In this document: positions 1 to 10,602 of the stretch, piece by piece | How the letters are laid out: each line of letters begins with the position of its first letter | Numbering within the stretch: the stretch's first letter is position 1 | Assembly (NCBI GenBank): GCA_025786725.1 | Contig: JAHLTZ010000090.1 | Location: forward strand, 1 to 29,889 | DNA length: 29,889 bases | Direction of reading: 5' to 3' | Origin: Syncephalis fuscata | Lineage: Eukaryota; Zoopagomycota; Zoopagomycetes; Zoopagales; Piptocephalidaceae | Translations under genes and position numbers: made by a program | Notes under the pieces: generated by a model | Databases searched by the model: none | The model's input: the letters and a program-made list of their open reading frames with translations, nothing else | Told to the model about the DNA's origin: nothing

Positions 1-1
1 T

Positions 2-1414
2 GCTGCTATTGAAGACCAACGAGCGGCTATGCTTTGGGTAAAGCGAAATATTCGTGCTTTTGGCGGTGATCCCGATAACATTACACTATTCGGTTTTAGC
101 TCAGGTGCAACCTCGGTCGGTATTCATTTGACCTCACCGAGAACACCGCCCAATCTATTTAAAAATGCTATTATGCAATCGAATCCGTTTGGCATTCGAA
201 TGCGTAGTAAAGAACAAATCCGTGCCTCAAGTGTCGAGCTAGCAGAGCTTGTGGGTTGCAAAAATAGCGACGGCAAAGTTGATATGGCTTGCATGCGAAG
301 CAAGCCATGGAATACTATCATTGATGCCATGGGGCATGCGCCAGATGGAAAGCAAGTTGGAACTTCTCCGTTGTCGGATCCATTTGCATGGTGGGCCTCC
401 ATTGACGGCTACAATGTTGTTGAAAATCCACGTACAGCATTCCAAAACGGACATTTCAACAAAAATGTCCCAGTAATTTTGGGAAATACACAGTAAGTAA
501 TAGTAACAATACTTTAATTCAGTATAATCCATTTGGATACTAACTTATTAATTTATCAACTAATAAGGGACGAACTTGGTTTTTGGGTATTACAAATGTT
601 ATACAAGCCTGGTTCACCTGGCGCAGCCAAATTATTTGGTTTGAATGGTTACGAAAAACAAATGGAAACCATATTTAAAAACACTACAGCTGAAGTAAGT
701 ATCATCCACTAGTTATTGACCATGTTATTAACAACAACTAAAGGTTAGAAACCAGTATCCAATTGATGTCGATGTGAATAAAAACATAGACAGCTACATC
801 AGACTCGGTACTGACTACGAGTTTTTGTGTCCGAGTGATGACGTAAGTTGAAGTATATATGTATTTGCCGTTGTATAGGATGCTAAACTTTACTTTAGGT
901 GGCCAAAGCTATCACACGTCACGGTGGCCAGGCCTATGTTTATTATTTTTCACAAGCAGGAATATTCCCGCCCATTGGTTAGTAATGTTACATTATTATA
1001 ATCAGCTATAACTAACTTTATGTACAGGTGTTTGTAGGGGTCGCACATGCCACTCTGTTGACTTAACGTATACGTGGCGTGCGCCATTCTATTTCTTTAT
1101 GAGCAAAAAACAAGAGCGTCTTTCTGACCATTGGATTTCTTATTACACGAATTTCGCCACTACTGGCAATCCAAATAAAGGACCAAGCATCGAGGTAGAC
1201 ATGGAAGATCCGGAGTTTAAATCGCTATTGCCAACCTGGCCAGCATATAGCATTAATGAGCCACTCTATCAACATCTTGCTGATACTGTGCAGCCTATAT
1301 CGCCGCCACATCAAAAATCTTGTGCTTTTTGGGTAAGTAATAAATGCAACACATGCTTATAAGCTATATTTAACATTATAATGCACGCAGAACCAAGTTG
1401 GCTACCGATTTTAA
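2..1414 (+). CDS. Type B carboxylesterase/lipase, 3' part (5' end outside window)
   Basis: This is an alpha/beta-hydrolase of the carboxylesterase type B family, which hydrolyses carboxylic esters or lipids; such fungal enzymes are often secreted. I assemble six exons: 2-492, 568-694, 744-842, 899-977, 1028-1332 and 1391-1414, and the phases agree at every junction. The first exon opens inside the conserved DQRAAMLWVKRNIRAFGGDP block. The nucleophile elbow GFSSG follows and carries the catalytic Ser. The acid is probably the Glu of QDELGFW, at the exon 1/2 junction. The catalytic His is in RTCHSVDL in exon 5. The last exon of eight codons (NQVGYRF, stop) completes the usual FW...GY C-terminal motif. 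All introns are 48-75 nt. The N-terminal third, including any signal peptide and the oxyanion-hole motif, lies outside the window. The substrate cannot be inferred. Confidence 0.93.
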
Positions 1415-1661
1415 AGACAAAGATGACGGGTACTATTGCAAGGAATTCTAATAATGACAATACCAAATAGGTGCCGATGCATTTTAACTAACTAGAGCCA
1501 CCTTATAATGGCATTAATAGGATCCTAGAATTATTATTCTTTTTAAGTGACAATCATATCATTTTAGCATGTAATGGTATGAATAATTGTAATGCATGAA
1601 ATAAAGTAAATTTTACTACAACATCAGTGACAAGCTGTTTAATATACCCAGTGCTGTTTGT

Positions 1662-2123
1662 TTGTTTGTTTCCTATATATGCTCGGTACTGTTTGTAAAA
1701 ACGCATTGTTTAAAGCAATTACCATTTCCATCCAACATAAAAGCACGTGTATATAGCGAAATGATGGTGAATAACCAACCACGTTTGTACCACTTGTATC
1801 CGACAACAAAGGTATACGCCGGTAATGTTATGACTGAAAATAGCAAGATTATCCTTTTGCCCGAGCTCTTTACCATGCGAGATCAAGTCAATGATTTGCA
1901 TTTGGATGCATTTGGAAAATGTATAAACTGCTATATAAAAATGATCTTAGAAGCAGCATCAATCTGTATGGAAGGACATATACCTGTTATCATGCATGAG
2001 CCAGCATTACGGCACTACTCAAATACTCGGCTTTTTTTTCAGCTCCGTGTATTAGCCATTTTAAATTTCTATTCTCGTAAAGTTCATATATCATTTATAT
2101 ATATATTATTGCTGTTTTATTAG
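1662..2123 (+). CDS. Hypothetical open frame, possible orphan or relic coding segment
   Basis: An uninterrupted frame of 153 codons lies between the carboxylesterase and the first 7TM gene. This is long for AT-rich DNA in which neighbouring frames are full of stops. I recognise no family. The middle part (for example LLPELFTMRDQVNDLHLDAF) has a mixed, protein-like composition, whereas the last 30 residues are low-complexity and AT-driven. A polypyrimidine run followed by CAG near 2033-2042 could be a splice acceptor, so the real product may differ or the segment may be a decayed gene. It ends 49 nt before the 7TM start codon and would overlap that gene's 5' leader. Confidence 0.25.
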   Translation: MFVSYICSVLFVKTHCLKQLPFPSNIKARVYSEMMVNNQPRLYHLYPTTKVYAGNVMTENSKIILLPELFTMRDQVNDLHLDAFGKCINCYIKMILEAASICMEGHIPVIMHEPALRHYSNTRLFFQLRVLAILNFYSRKVHISFIYILLLFY

Positions 2124-2172
2124 TACAATTTACGCTGTAAATCTAACAATTTTATACGAAACTATAATCTAA

Positions 2173-3180
2173 ATGGCGGACTTGAAAGAAGAATGGAAGC
2201 AAAACGCCACTAGTATATTAGGAATTCGACTCCATCCATTGGGCGAAATATCCTTGCCAGACTTCGTCCTAGAGTCGGCAGACGATCGGGAGTTGACGCA
2301 TATAAAGCTGACTGGTATTTACCGCCAGCTTATATTTAATTTGCTCGCAGCACATTTGTTTGTATACAATTCTTGTCTTGCTTTTAAGATGATACTGGCT
2401 CAGCGACGCTCTTTTCCCGGATGGCTTTGCTTAATTCCTGCGGTGATGGGGATGGGAGCGGGTCTTTTAGCGGCACTATCCATATTTCCTACTGGGCTGA
2501 ATTGCCGCAAAATATCATGGTATGTTGGTGTGGCCATGATCGCATCGGTGTTTTGCAATAATCTCCTTGTATTGCAAAAAGCCTACCTGGTGCTATGTCG
2601 GAAACGCTGGGTATTGGTAATTGGGCTAGGATGTAGCGTACCACAATTACTTCCTATGTACTTTGGATGGGCTTCTAGTCCCGTCACCATCAAGGCTGAC
2701 ACCGGATGTATTGTCCACTACTCGTATCAGTTTCCCTGGTACTGGTTTGGATTAACAGCACCTATCAATGCATTCTTCTCTGCTATATTTGCCCATGTGG
2801 CATATAAACAATATCGCACATTTGGATCTGATGCATGGAAGCGTTTAACGCGCGATGGTATTCGAACGATGTGTCTTGTAGTGCTGTGCAACATTTTCTG
2901 CGCTACTGGAATTATTATAAAACTAGGTGGCATGTTTTCAGAAATGTTTTTACTTGTCGATTGGTGAGTGGTAAATAATTATACTAATTAAATAGCTAAT
3001 ATAAAACATAGGCTTTTTACGTCAACTATTCTTGTAAATCATTGCTATAGTATGCGCAAAGCAATTGCACTGTCGAATCGCCCGAAAACCGAGAATATGT
3101 TGCGCATAACTATTAACGGCGGAGAAAATCGGCCCAGCGACGAGCATACATTTATCAATCATTCGGCGCAAACACGCTAA
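2173..3180 (+). CDS. Seven-transmembrane receptor-like protein, paralogue 1
   Basis: A 319-residue polytopic membrane protein from two exons, 2173-2963 and 3012-3180, with the intron (GTGAGT...TAG, 48 nt) splitting a Trp codon. Seven hydrophobic segments are visible at about residues 50-75, 81-105, 114-140, 145-168, 187-213, 230-250 and 258-282. A hydrophilic N-terminus with one NAT glycosylation sequon precedes them, and a roughly 40-residue polar tail follows. Cys111 before TM3 and Cys179 before TM5 could form the disulphide typical of GPCR-like folds. The topology suggests a receptor, but I recognise no named fungal GPCR class and no ligand can be inferred. It is clearly paralogous to the gene at 10603-11545: same intron position and phase, with shared blocks such as AYKQY.TFG..AWKRL and STILV.HC. 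Confidence 0.82.
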
Positions 3181-3624
3181 AAAGCATAATCCGATTAATC
3201 AAAAACGACTTGGCTAATCGTCGAATATGTTTTATATGATAATAATATCTAAAAAACACCATGCATTAGATGTATATGTACATAATAAATTATTTATTTT
3301 GTTATTCTGCCAATATTTGATATCAGTGTTAATTCTATTCGGCCCGAAATTACTGGTTGGTTAACTATCACTTTGACTCCCACATTTTGCGTTTCAAAGC
3401 AGCAAATCATTTTACACAATCAATTGTAGTGATTTAAATAGTTGACGAGTTGATTAGATTAATTGTGGTTAAATGATCATTTACAATAAATATTAACGTA
3501 ATGTAATAATATTATCATTTCCATAGAATAGAATTGATTGTAACAGAACATTGTATCAGCAATAATATTAAACATTTAAATAAAAAATGTAACATACTAT
3601 TTGATTTCATTGAAGTTCACAAGG
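3181..3624. other. AT-rich intergenic stretch
   Basis: This stretch lies between the 3' end of the first 7TM gene and repeat copy A. It contains short TTTATT/AATAAA-like motifs that could serve polyadenylation (for example near 3286-3296). A short patch near 3371-3408 (ctttgactccca, then a tttgcgtttcaaa-like string) weakly resembles 7769-7800 upstream of repeat copy B, so the duplicated segment may once have been longer. I see no gene. Confidence 0.5.
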
Positions 3625-4232
3625 CCTATCATTATTGTTGTTGGCCATGCGTAGAAATATTAATCAAATATTAATAAAAGCCATTGATCGCAATTCCATG
3701 TCGTTTTGCAGTTGTTGTTGTTGTTACTACGTACAGTGTGGCTTTTTTGAATCTAACTGCTTTTTTTATTTTCTAATATTCTACTGTTGCACTTTGGACA
3801 TATTTGCGATGTAAAATACTCGTCTATGGTGGCAAAAAAATAGGAAGACTAGCGTTTCTGATGTTCACCATTGTCATGAGATTCTTGGTATTAACTTGGT
3901 AGATGCAAATTATTTGCCGACCATCGATAAAGCAAATGACCTCCACCATATGCAATAGTGATAGGCTGAGTGTTCACACCAGGAAGATCTTGTGGCGACG
4001 GTTATAGCCAGAATATACGGCATACCGTTGAGGTTACTTGAACAGGTGTTGATGTAAAATAAGATAAATAAAGAGATTGATAATGTTTTTTATTGATGTT
4101 CAAATATGCATGCTATCCATATTGGTATAGTTGGTATTATCACATAATATATTACTGAATAAAAAAATAAGATAGCAATAAGAAAAGGTGGTGAAATGAG
4201 TAAATAAAAATGTGGAAGTCAAAGTAAAAATG
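3625..4232 (-). repeat. Dispersed repeat family, copy A
   Basis: About 600 bp that recurs in the same orientation at 7885-8490 (copy B), with a shorter inverted copy at about 9313-9500 (copy C). The first 330 bp are nearly identical between A and B; the remainder is more diverged, with indels. Read on the minus strand, A carries a short frame containing the zinc-knuckle-like string ICPKCNSRILEN near 3800, and a downstream ATGGCCAACAAC start that soon meets a stop. These look like remnants of a protein-coding element, perhaps a transposon with a CPxC ribbon, but I cannot assign a superfamily. No terminal inverted repeats or target-site duplications were evident by eye. Confidence 0.7.
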
Positions 4233-5300
4233 ATTTGATCATGTAAACATTACGCGCTCAATCCAATGTTTTGTTTTATTGTAATATATAGCTATAATCT
4301 TTTATTAATGACTAATAAATAAATAAATCTGTTTTTCTATTATTGCAATAATGTATAATATCAGCTGCTTACTCTGATAGATGATTAAATTAAGCTTTGT
4401 AATACTTGGTTTAGTCTGTGGTCGTATAAATATAAGTATATATGGTTACAATGGAGTGTAAATATTCATCCGTACAAACAACCAGCATTATAAATTATAA
4501 TGACAATAATAAGCTATTTAACTACTAAACTCGCTAATTCAATTTTATTTACATCTATCTGTTTTCTGTGTGTTATTTTGGTTTAACGTTGCTGCTGTTC
4601 TGGTCGCATCAGCAACAGCCAACTTTTGATAAATTTAGTCTAGTTTAGCATAGGTATAATAATTTGTTATAAGTTAAACCAGTAAATCTTTAAGCTGCTA
4701 ATTGTTTTTCTATTGGTTTCTGCTTTGGCTTGTTTTTCTACATTCTATCCTGCTTAACTTGTCAAAAGTGGTTTCAGAAATTTAAGCAGCAGTTAGGCCT
4801 TGGATGATTACCAATTGATACGCAATCCATTGACATTATGCATTCAAAATTGCCGATATTGCCGAGCTATTTGATGTGTCTAGTCTAGTTTTGTATATTT
4901 TATTGTATAGAATTTAGCCAATGCAATATATTTTACAGCTGAAAACCGATGACGAAAATAACTTGTTGGAATGTTCCATTGCTCAAAACTCTGCGATGCA
5001 TCATGATACAAACGGCAATTATTGTATAGTTGATTCCGGGTGCTTTAGATTGGTTGTCTTTGACTGCTGGTGGTTGCACAACCTGTTACATGTTGTACCT
5101 GGATGTAATGCATTTGTGAATAAGACAATAATTGCCCCATAACAATGGGCATAGTGTCGAATGAAATGCATACATGTACCAATCAATACATTTTATAATT
5201 TAAGGAATCACAACTGGCTTATGTGTAGCAGTAAAAACCCGTATAAAATACCAGTTTGATACGATAAACTTGTTTTTGTGGCAATGTTGTAAGCTACTTG
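4233..5300. other. AT-rich intergenic stretch
   Basis: No convincing gene. The only notable open frame (4921-5142, plus strand, 73 codons) has no recognisable motif, no splice context and no paralogue in the window. I treat it as chance. Confidence 0.45.
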
Positions 5301-5302
5301 TA

Positions 5303-5858
5303 TGTATGTAAATATTGGGACCCGAGTTGCTCGGTGGAAGTGACAGCAAATACATCATTATTGTTTTACAAAACCAAACAATATACCTGTTTTTACCAAA
5401 TAGTTAAATTGTGTAACAAAAATACAAGCGAATATGTCTATTTTTATCATATATACTGGATTATGAACACTGTTAAAGTACTCGTGCAAATAAATAAGAG
5501 CTTGAAGTGAAGACCGGGCAGGTTGTGCGCTGTTTAGTATGCATATAGATATTAAGGGCCGAATCGGTAGGAATGGCGGCAAAAATATCATTATTGTTTT
5601 ACAAAACCAAGCAATATGCTTGCTTTTACCAAATAGTTAGACCGTGTAACGAAAATACAGGCGAATATGTCTATTTTTATCATATGTACTGGATTATAAA
5701 CACCGTTGCAGTACTCGTGCAAATAAATAGCAGATTGAAGTAAAGACCGGGCAGGTTATGCACTATTTTGTATGCATGCGGATATTGAAGACCGAGTCAT
5801 TAAGTGGAAGTGACAGCAAAGACATCATTATTGTTTTATAAAGCCAAACAATATAGAT
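5303..5858 (+). repeat. Tandem repeat, period about 235 bp, roughly 2.4 units
   Basis: Three successive units align with starts near 5303, 5540 and 5771. Each begins with a gtatg...atatt block, continues with a tgacagcaaa...catcattattgtttta block and then a ccaaa(c/g)caatata block. The first two units also share the tatgtctatttttatcata and cgtgcaaataaata strings. The third unit is truncated and runs directly into the conserved 5' leader of the peptide gene at 5960. Divergence is moderate, so the duplication is not very recent. The TATAAA in unit 3 (about 5837-5842) is about 120 nt upstream of the peptide start codon and may act as its TATA box, so the array could supply duplicated promoter sequence. 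Confidence 0.75.
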
Positions 5859-5959
5859 CATTACACTCTACTTCTTGCTAAACACGCACTACTTTCCACT
5901 CTCTACCAGCCACACTTTACGATCTCTTTTATTTGTTTGTCTTACAAATCAATATCATT
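5859..5959 (+). promoter_or_regulatory. Conserved promoter-proximal/5' leader of secreted peptide gene
   Basis: About 100 bp immediately upstream of the start codon are closely conserved with the minus-strand DNA at 19348-19451, upstream of the microexon peptide gene. Shared strings include acttcttgcta, cacgcactact and ttttatttgtttgtctta. Similarity falls away just upstream, which marks the edge of the duplicated gene block. A one-base indel between the copies in this leader breaks the in-frame upstream extension, so it is untranslated. Confidence 0.7.
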
Positions 5960-6160
5960 ATGAAGCTTTCTATTGCCGCTGTTTGCACTATTGTCGTAGC
6001 TCTTGTAGCCAGTACAGCTATGGTGGATGCTAAACCAGCCTTAATCCGTCGTGATTACAATAACTGCATGTTTGAATGTCGCATGGGTTGTTCCTATCCT
6101 GATTATGGAATGATTTGCAAAACCGTTTGCGACAGAGAATGCCGCCGTGCTAACCCATAA
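5960..6160 (+). CDS. Small secreted Cys-rich peptide, intronless paralogue
   Basis: A 66-residue pre-propeptide. Residues 1-24 (MKLSIAAVCTIVVALVASTA, then MVDA) form a signal peptide. Residues 25-31 (KPALIRR) are a short propeptide ending in a dibasic Kex2-type site. The mature 35 residues hold six cysteines as C-x3-C-x3-C-x8-C-x3-C-x3-C, a symmetric spacing expected for two short helices clamped by disulphides (helical-hairpin-like). I chose the ATG at 5960 because the in-frame upstream ATG at 5933 is not preserved in the paralogue. Signal, propeptide, 5' leader and 3' flank are closely similar to the minus-strand gene at 17305-19347, but the mature region is not and there are no introns. 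Function is unknown; defence, signalling or host/prey interaction would all be guesses. Confidence 0.8.
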   Translation: MKLSIAAVCTIVVALVASTAMVDAKPALIRRDYNNCMFECRMGCSYPDYGMICKTVCDRECRRANP

Positions 6161-6425
6161 ACCCGTAACCCATAACCATAAAAGGATTAGCATTGGTAGT
6201 GCAATCAAGCCACTATTTCAATACACTTTAGATATATATTCGGTGAAAAGCAAGACCATTTGACAAATACGCTGTCCAGTCTATTTATATATCAAGTTTT
6301 GGCCAATGCTCCGGTTTATCCAGTCTTTAATCAATGGAATCATTGTTTTATCAACAAACTTGCATCCAGTTGTTTCTATTCAACTGTGCAAGCTTATAGT
6401 AATAAACTTATGGTTTCATTTTAAC
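6161..6425 (+). other. 3' flank/UTR conserved with the microexon gene
   Basis: From about 6183 to 6425 this DNA matches the minus strand of about 17290-17050 at roughly nine bases in ten by eye, including ttcggtgaaaagcaagacca and gtttctattcaactgtgcaa. An open frame runs through it in both copies (6306-6503 and 17168-16863), but most differences between the copies change amino acids, so it is probably untranslated. Just after the stop codon lies a small slippage-like repeat (acccataaacccgtaaccca). Confidence 0.65.
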
Positions 6426-7884
6426 TATATACAATCAAATTGCTATATCTATAACCATGTTTTATTTGCATTCAATAATGACAATTATCAATCAAATAGT
6501 TAAATTAATAACAAAATGTGTATAATTATATCGTCTAAGCTATAGGCATAGATTAGTATGGATAGTAGCAAAGCTATCATTATCATATAGCCCAATAATA
6601 GTATGTTGAAATTAGAATAAAACGCTTTTTAATAAAACACGACAATAAAGCATACAATATTATAAAACAAAATAAATAGACAAGTCAAATGTGTGAATAG
6701 TAATAGCAAAACTATACTGTATGCAATTAGCCAATAGTAATGAACAAAATGAATCAAGATCTGCTAAAAGAATACAGCTAGCAATAAACTTTTAGCTTCT
6801 ATTAATATAATTTCTATAATTTACAATATTAATGATATAGACAGACATATAGTATGTGTATACAAGACAGATATGTACAGTACAACAATAATGATAAATA
6901 AATAGCTTAATAACCAATGACACTCAACAGCCAGTTTCATCTTCAATAAAGCGGATATTTCGTTTAAATGTGTGGCTATTATAGCTATTTAACTGCCAAA
7001 TCACACTAAACAACCAATAGCATGCTCAATATTGTGGAAAAAGTGATCTTTATTTAGTTAATAAAAATATCATAAGATTTGATACAAATCAAGTGGTTTA
7101 AATGATCCGTCATAACACCCTTTTAAGCTTCTTTCGCCATGTCCCACAACTCTTTTAAATTAGAACATTGGAGCGACTACTGCGACATTTAAAATGAACG
7201 TTACAAGTAGATTGTTCTAGTTTATCAATGACAAATGCCATGTTGACGGTTTTATTTTGCACATCTTCACTCTTGCTTGATACACCAACCAATTAATTTA
7301 AGTTGATCAAAGCAATAACACTTTTATGTAATTCGGAAATATTTAATTGCTATATCTGATATCTGGATGCTGTAAACCAATCTAATCTTATTTGTTGGTT
7401 AAATTCAAAATCTAAAAATATTAATTAATTAAATTATTTTTGTTTGCATTACACTTTATTGAATAAATTTAAACTGCTAATGAAACAGCTATTAAAATAA
7501 ATAAAAAACAGTTATTTCAATATTAACTACTAGTCCAATATCATTAGTGTTAATCCTTACATAGCATGTTTTTGTAATGTATTTGAGTTGTATTTGCCAC
7601 AAGTATATTGTTGAAAGTCTTTTAACAAATAAAATACAATTTGCATTGCTGTTGATATTACTATAATCAACTAAATTATGTAAATAAGCAAAATTTTAAA
7701 TTAAAATTTGTTGCATTATTTAAAAAAATCTTATCAGGCATTTTTAGCTTTTTCAAAATTCTCAATTTTACTTTGACTCTTATATTTTGAGTCTTCAAAT
7801 CCAACCTGGTTTTAATTGAAAATATGCTGTTATGTACAAAAAACATAGCCATAGTTTTTCATTTAAAAACTTTAAAATTTATAA
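6426..7884. other. Very AT-rich intergenic stretch
   Basis: Long A/T runs, many short direct repeats, and stops in all frames. I see no gene, RNA structure or splice-site clusters like those of the 17-19 kb array. Confidence 0.5.
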
Positions 7885-8490
7885 GGTCAGTTATTGTTGT
7901 TGTTGGCCATGCGTAGAAATATTAATCAAATATTAATAAAAGCCATTGATTGCAATTCCATGTTGTTTTGCAGTTGTTGTTGTTGTTACTACGTACAGTG
8001 TGGCTTTTTTGAATCTAACTGCTTTTTTTATTTTCTAATATTCTACTGTTGCACTTTGGACATATTTGCAATGTAAAATACTCGTCTATGGTGGCAAAAA
8101 AATAGGAAGACTAGCGTTTCTGATGTTCACCATTGTCATGAAATTCTTGGTATTAACTTGGTAGATGCAAATTATTTACCGACCATCGATAAAGCAAATG
8201 ACCTCCACCATATGCAATAGTGATAGGTTAAGCTTATTTACCAAAGTATACGGCATGCCGTTGATGCCACTTGAACAGGTGTTAATGTAAAATAAGAAAA
8301 ATAAAGACTAGGGATTAAATAATGTTCTTTATTAATATTCAAATACACGTGTTATTTATATTGTTATATTCAACATTATTATATAATATATTACTAAATA
8401 AAATATTTAAAAAAAGATAAGACGATAAGATAGCGATAACAAAAAAATAGTGAAATGAGTAAATAAAAATGGAGTGTCAAAGCAAAGTAG
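7885..8490 (-). repeat. Dispersed repeat family, copy B
   Basis: Same family and orientation as 3625-4232. The first 330 bp differ from copy A at only a few positions; a deletion near 8230 removes about 35 bp present in A. Read on the plus strand it contains a 60-codon frame rich in Cys and Phe, driven by a run of TTG repeats. Read on the minus strand it carries the same CPKC remnant as copies A and C, so I interpret the element as minus-oriented and degenerate. Confidence 0.7.
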
Positions 8491-9312
8491 CTTTTACTGG
8501 TTAATTGGGCGTCTGCTAGAGCTGTACCGATTTAAAACTATCTTAATGCAATAATTTGCATTTACTAGTGTATTTAATTGGTAATAACCTGTTTACTTGT
8601 ATGTGGCTATTGACGAAAATTTACCCCCCCCCATAATAACGACCCATCAATCAGTTTTTATTACTGAGAATTGCTATTTGTTAAAGCAGTGTCATATCAA
8701 CTCTGATTCAATTAATCAATATTAATTAATCTGCACTATTTTCAATATTTGATATTAGTGTTAATAAATATTATAGTATTTCATGTCACTTACAATAAAA
8801 TATAATAAATAGGTAAATGTTAATTCATATTATTGTTGCTGTGAAGTATTCAAAACATTATAATTTGATTATTTAATGTCACTCACCATTCAGTTCCATG
8901 TTTATTAGAATAACAAATGTGTAGTTCAATCATGTAAAAGATGTCAATTTTAGTCTTTTGATACTTAATCCCATGAGTCTACCAATAAATTACTTAATAT
9001 TAGTGAGCTATTTTACTTTTACTTTCATATTTTCATTTATTCATTTCACACCTCAACACTTTTAAATACAATTAATCATTCATTCATCACTACAACATGT
9101 ATAATATTGCATCCAACATTAATTAATTCATGTTTAATTATTAATACAATAATGTAATTAATTAGTTATCTTTATTATTGCTTTGATATGTATATTGTCA
9201 TTGTGATATTAATTGTTCAAAATGCCATTTATTTAGTCAGATTGGCTATAGGAAAGTGGCTGTTTAATAAACAATATTTATCATAATTATATTAATATTG
9301 ATCTTACATTAC
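8491..9312. other. AT-rich intergenic stretch
   Basis: No gene seen. Contains a C9 homopolymer at 8624-8632, unusual in this AT-rich setting, and many attaatta-type strings. Confidence 0.5.
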
Positions 9313-9500
9313 AAATATGCCCAAAATGTAATAGTAGAAGATTAGAAAATAGAAGAGACCATTCAAATGCAATAATCCACGCTGTATGTAGCAACAATAA
9401 CAACAAATGCGAAATAACATGAAATCACAATCATATGGCTTTTATTAATATTCTATCAATCTTTCTACACATGGCCAACAACAACGATGATCAACCTCAA
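9313..9500 (+). repeat. Dispersed repeat family, copy C (inverted, shorter, diverged)
   Basis: The plus strand here aligns with the minus strand of copies A and B: caaatatg(c/t)cca aa(a/g)tg, then the AAC-rich run, tggcttttattaatat and atggccaacaacaa. In this copy the frame is longer: ICPKCNSRRLENRRDHSNAI, then a further Cys pair, before a TGA at about 9418-9420. The paired Cys resemble a zinc ribbon, as in some transposases, but the match is too short for a family call. A second start (ATGGCCAACAACAACGATGA, near 9472) leads into a short frame ending at a possible donor GTATGT near 9523. Confidence 0.55.
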
Positions 9501-10602
9501 ATATTCCAAAGAAACCAAATGGTATGTTACATTCTTTATTTAATGTTTATATTATTACTAATATAATTTTTTGCTACATTTAATTTTATTTTATGGAAAT
9601 GACATCTAGGAGTCTCAAAACTTCAAAAACCGCAATGGCTAGATTCTGTTTTATAAACTTGATGTTTCATTTGGATAAAGCAGTACAAGTCCACTTTATA
9701 GCTTATCTTTACAAAAATAGCTCCTTGGCGGAAATCAAAAGGTTGTGGCGAGAAACGGTGCACTAAGTGAGGCCGATACAGTACTTTTAATAAGAGAATG
9801 AGAACTTGCAATTGTTTTGCATTTTTTTTATTAAACAGCAGACCATGTGCCAATTAGGAAGAAACTGTCACAAGTACAGTCATTAATAATTGGAAATTGT
9901 TCCATGAACGCGGTGTAGCCTGATAGTTCCACGCTTTCAACTGGGTCCTAGTGCGACTTACTCAACCATTATACTCGACCATGGGCACAACAATACACAA
10001 TATATATCGTCATATACACATTACTGGCGTAGTTGTATATTTAAGTTGCTAGTATGAACGCGCGCAATAGACCAGTAATAGGCGGAATAAAACCTGTATA
10101 AGCAAGTTATTTTCTAGTTAGTGCTAACTGAAGTAGACTGGAATTTCAGGATGCGACCGGATCGAACGAGAAAAAAAACGTGGTTACCTATTAACCAATG
10201 AACCTTACAATAGAATGTAACATGCAGATATAAAACATCATGTTCTGCTTGTGCAAAAGGCCTTGTTTAATGCAGCAATAAATGGCATGCATGCGCCAGC
10301 TCCCTCAGTATGTGTAAACCTGTCAGTGCTAGGCAAGGGCTTTTGCTTCAGCATAGAGTAAACGTAATCCTTTAAGTGAAAAGCCTAGTGTTGATAGATA
10401 GGCTGTTGCGCTGAAGTTTGATATCTACATGCAAGTAAACGGGTTTTTGGCCATGGTGCATTTATGTTCCTATATTATCTGTAGATTTCGAGTCCGCCAT
10501 CCGAATTTACTTAATTTCACCATTTAACTGCCCACCTTTTTTTACCAGCACTGACCACTCAATTTCATACGATTCTGTGTACACATCAAATATACTACAA
10601 TT
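9501..10602. other. Intergenic stretch upstream of 7TM paralogue 2
   Basis: Base composition is less AT-extreme between about 9600 and 10560 than in the flanking intergenic DNA. A 76-codon minus frame (9623-9853) and fragmentary plus frames (for example one including HFIAYLYKNSSLAEIKRLW) could be a decayed gene, but nothing is recognisable and stops are frequent. The 7TM promoter presumably lies within about 10500-10602. Confidence 0.35.

Noticed and set aside
5933-5959. N-terminal extension (MFVLQINII) of the intronless peptide
   Set aside because: The paralogue has a one-base insertion in the same leader that breaks this frame, and the signal peptide begins naturally at the second Met.
6306-6503. 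Open frame MLRFIQSLINGII... downstream of the peptide gene, with a partner at 16863-17168
   Set aside because: It lies in the conserved 3' flank; differences between the copies mostly change amino acids and the tails diverge, so there is no sign of protein-level constraint.
7894-8076. 60-codon Cys/Phe-rich open frame (FCSCCCCYY) and its copy near 3649
   Set aside because: Produced by TTG repeats inside a dispersed repeat whose opposite strand carries the better CPKC frame; probably not a gene.
9623-9853. 76-codon minus-strand open frame
   Set aside because: No family features, no splice context, and similar fragmentary frames on the other strand; at best a relic.
10480-10510. tRNA T-loop-like string (gatttcgagtccgcc)
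   Set aside because: No matching acceptor stem, anticodon arm or D-arm could be traced around it.
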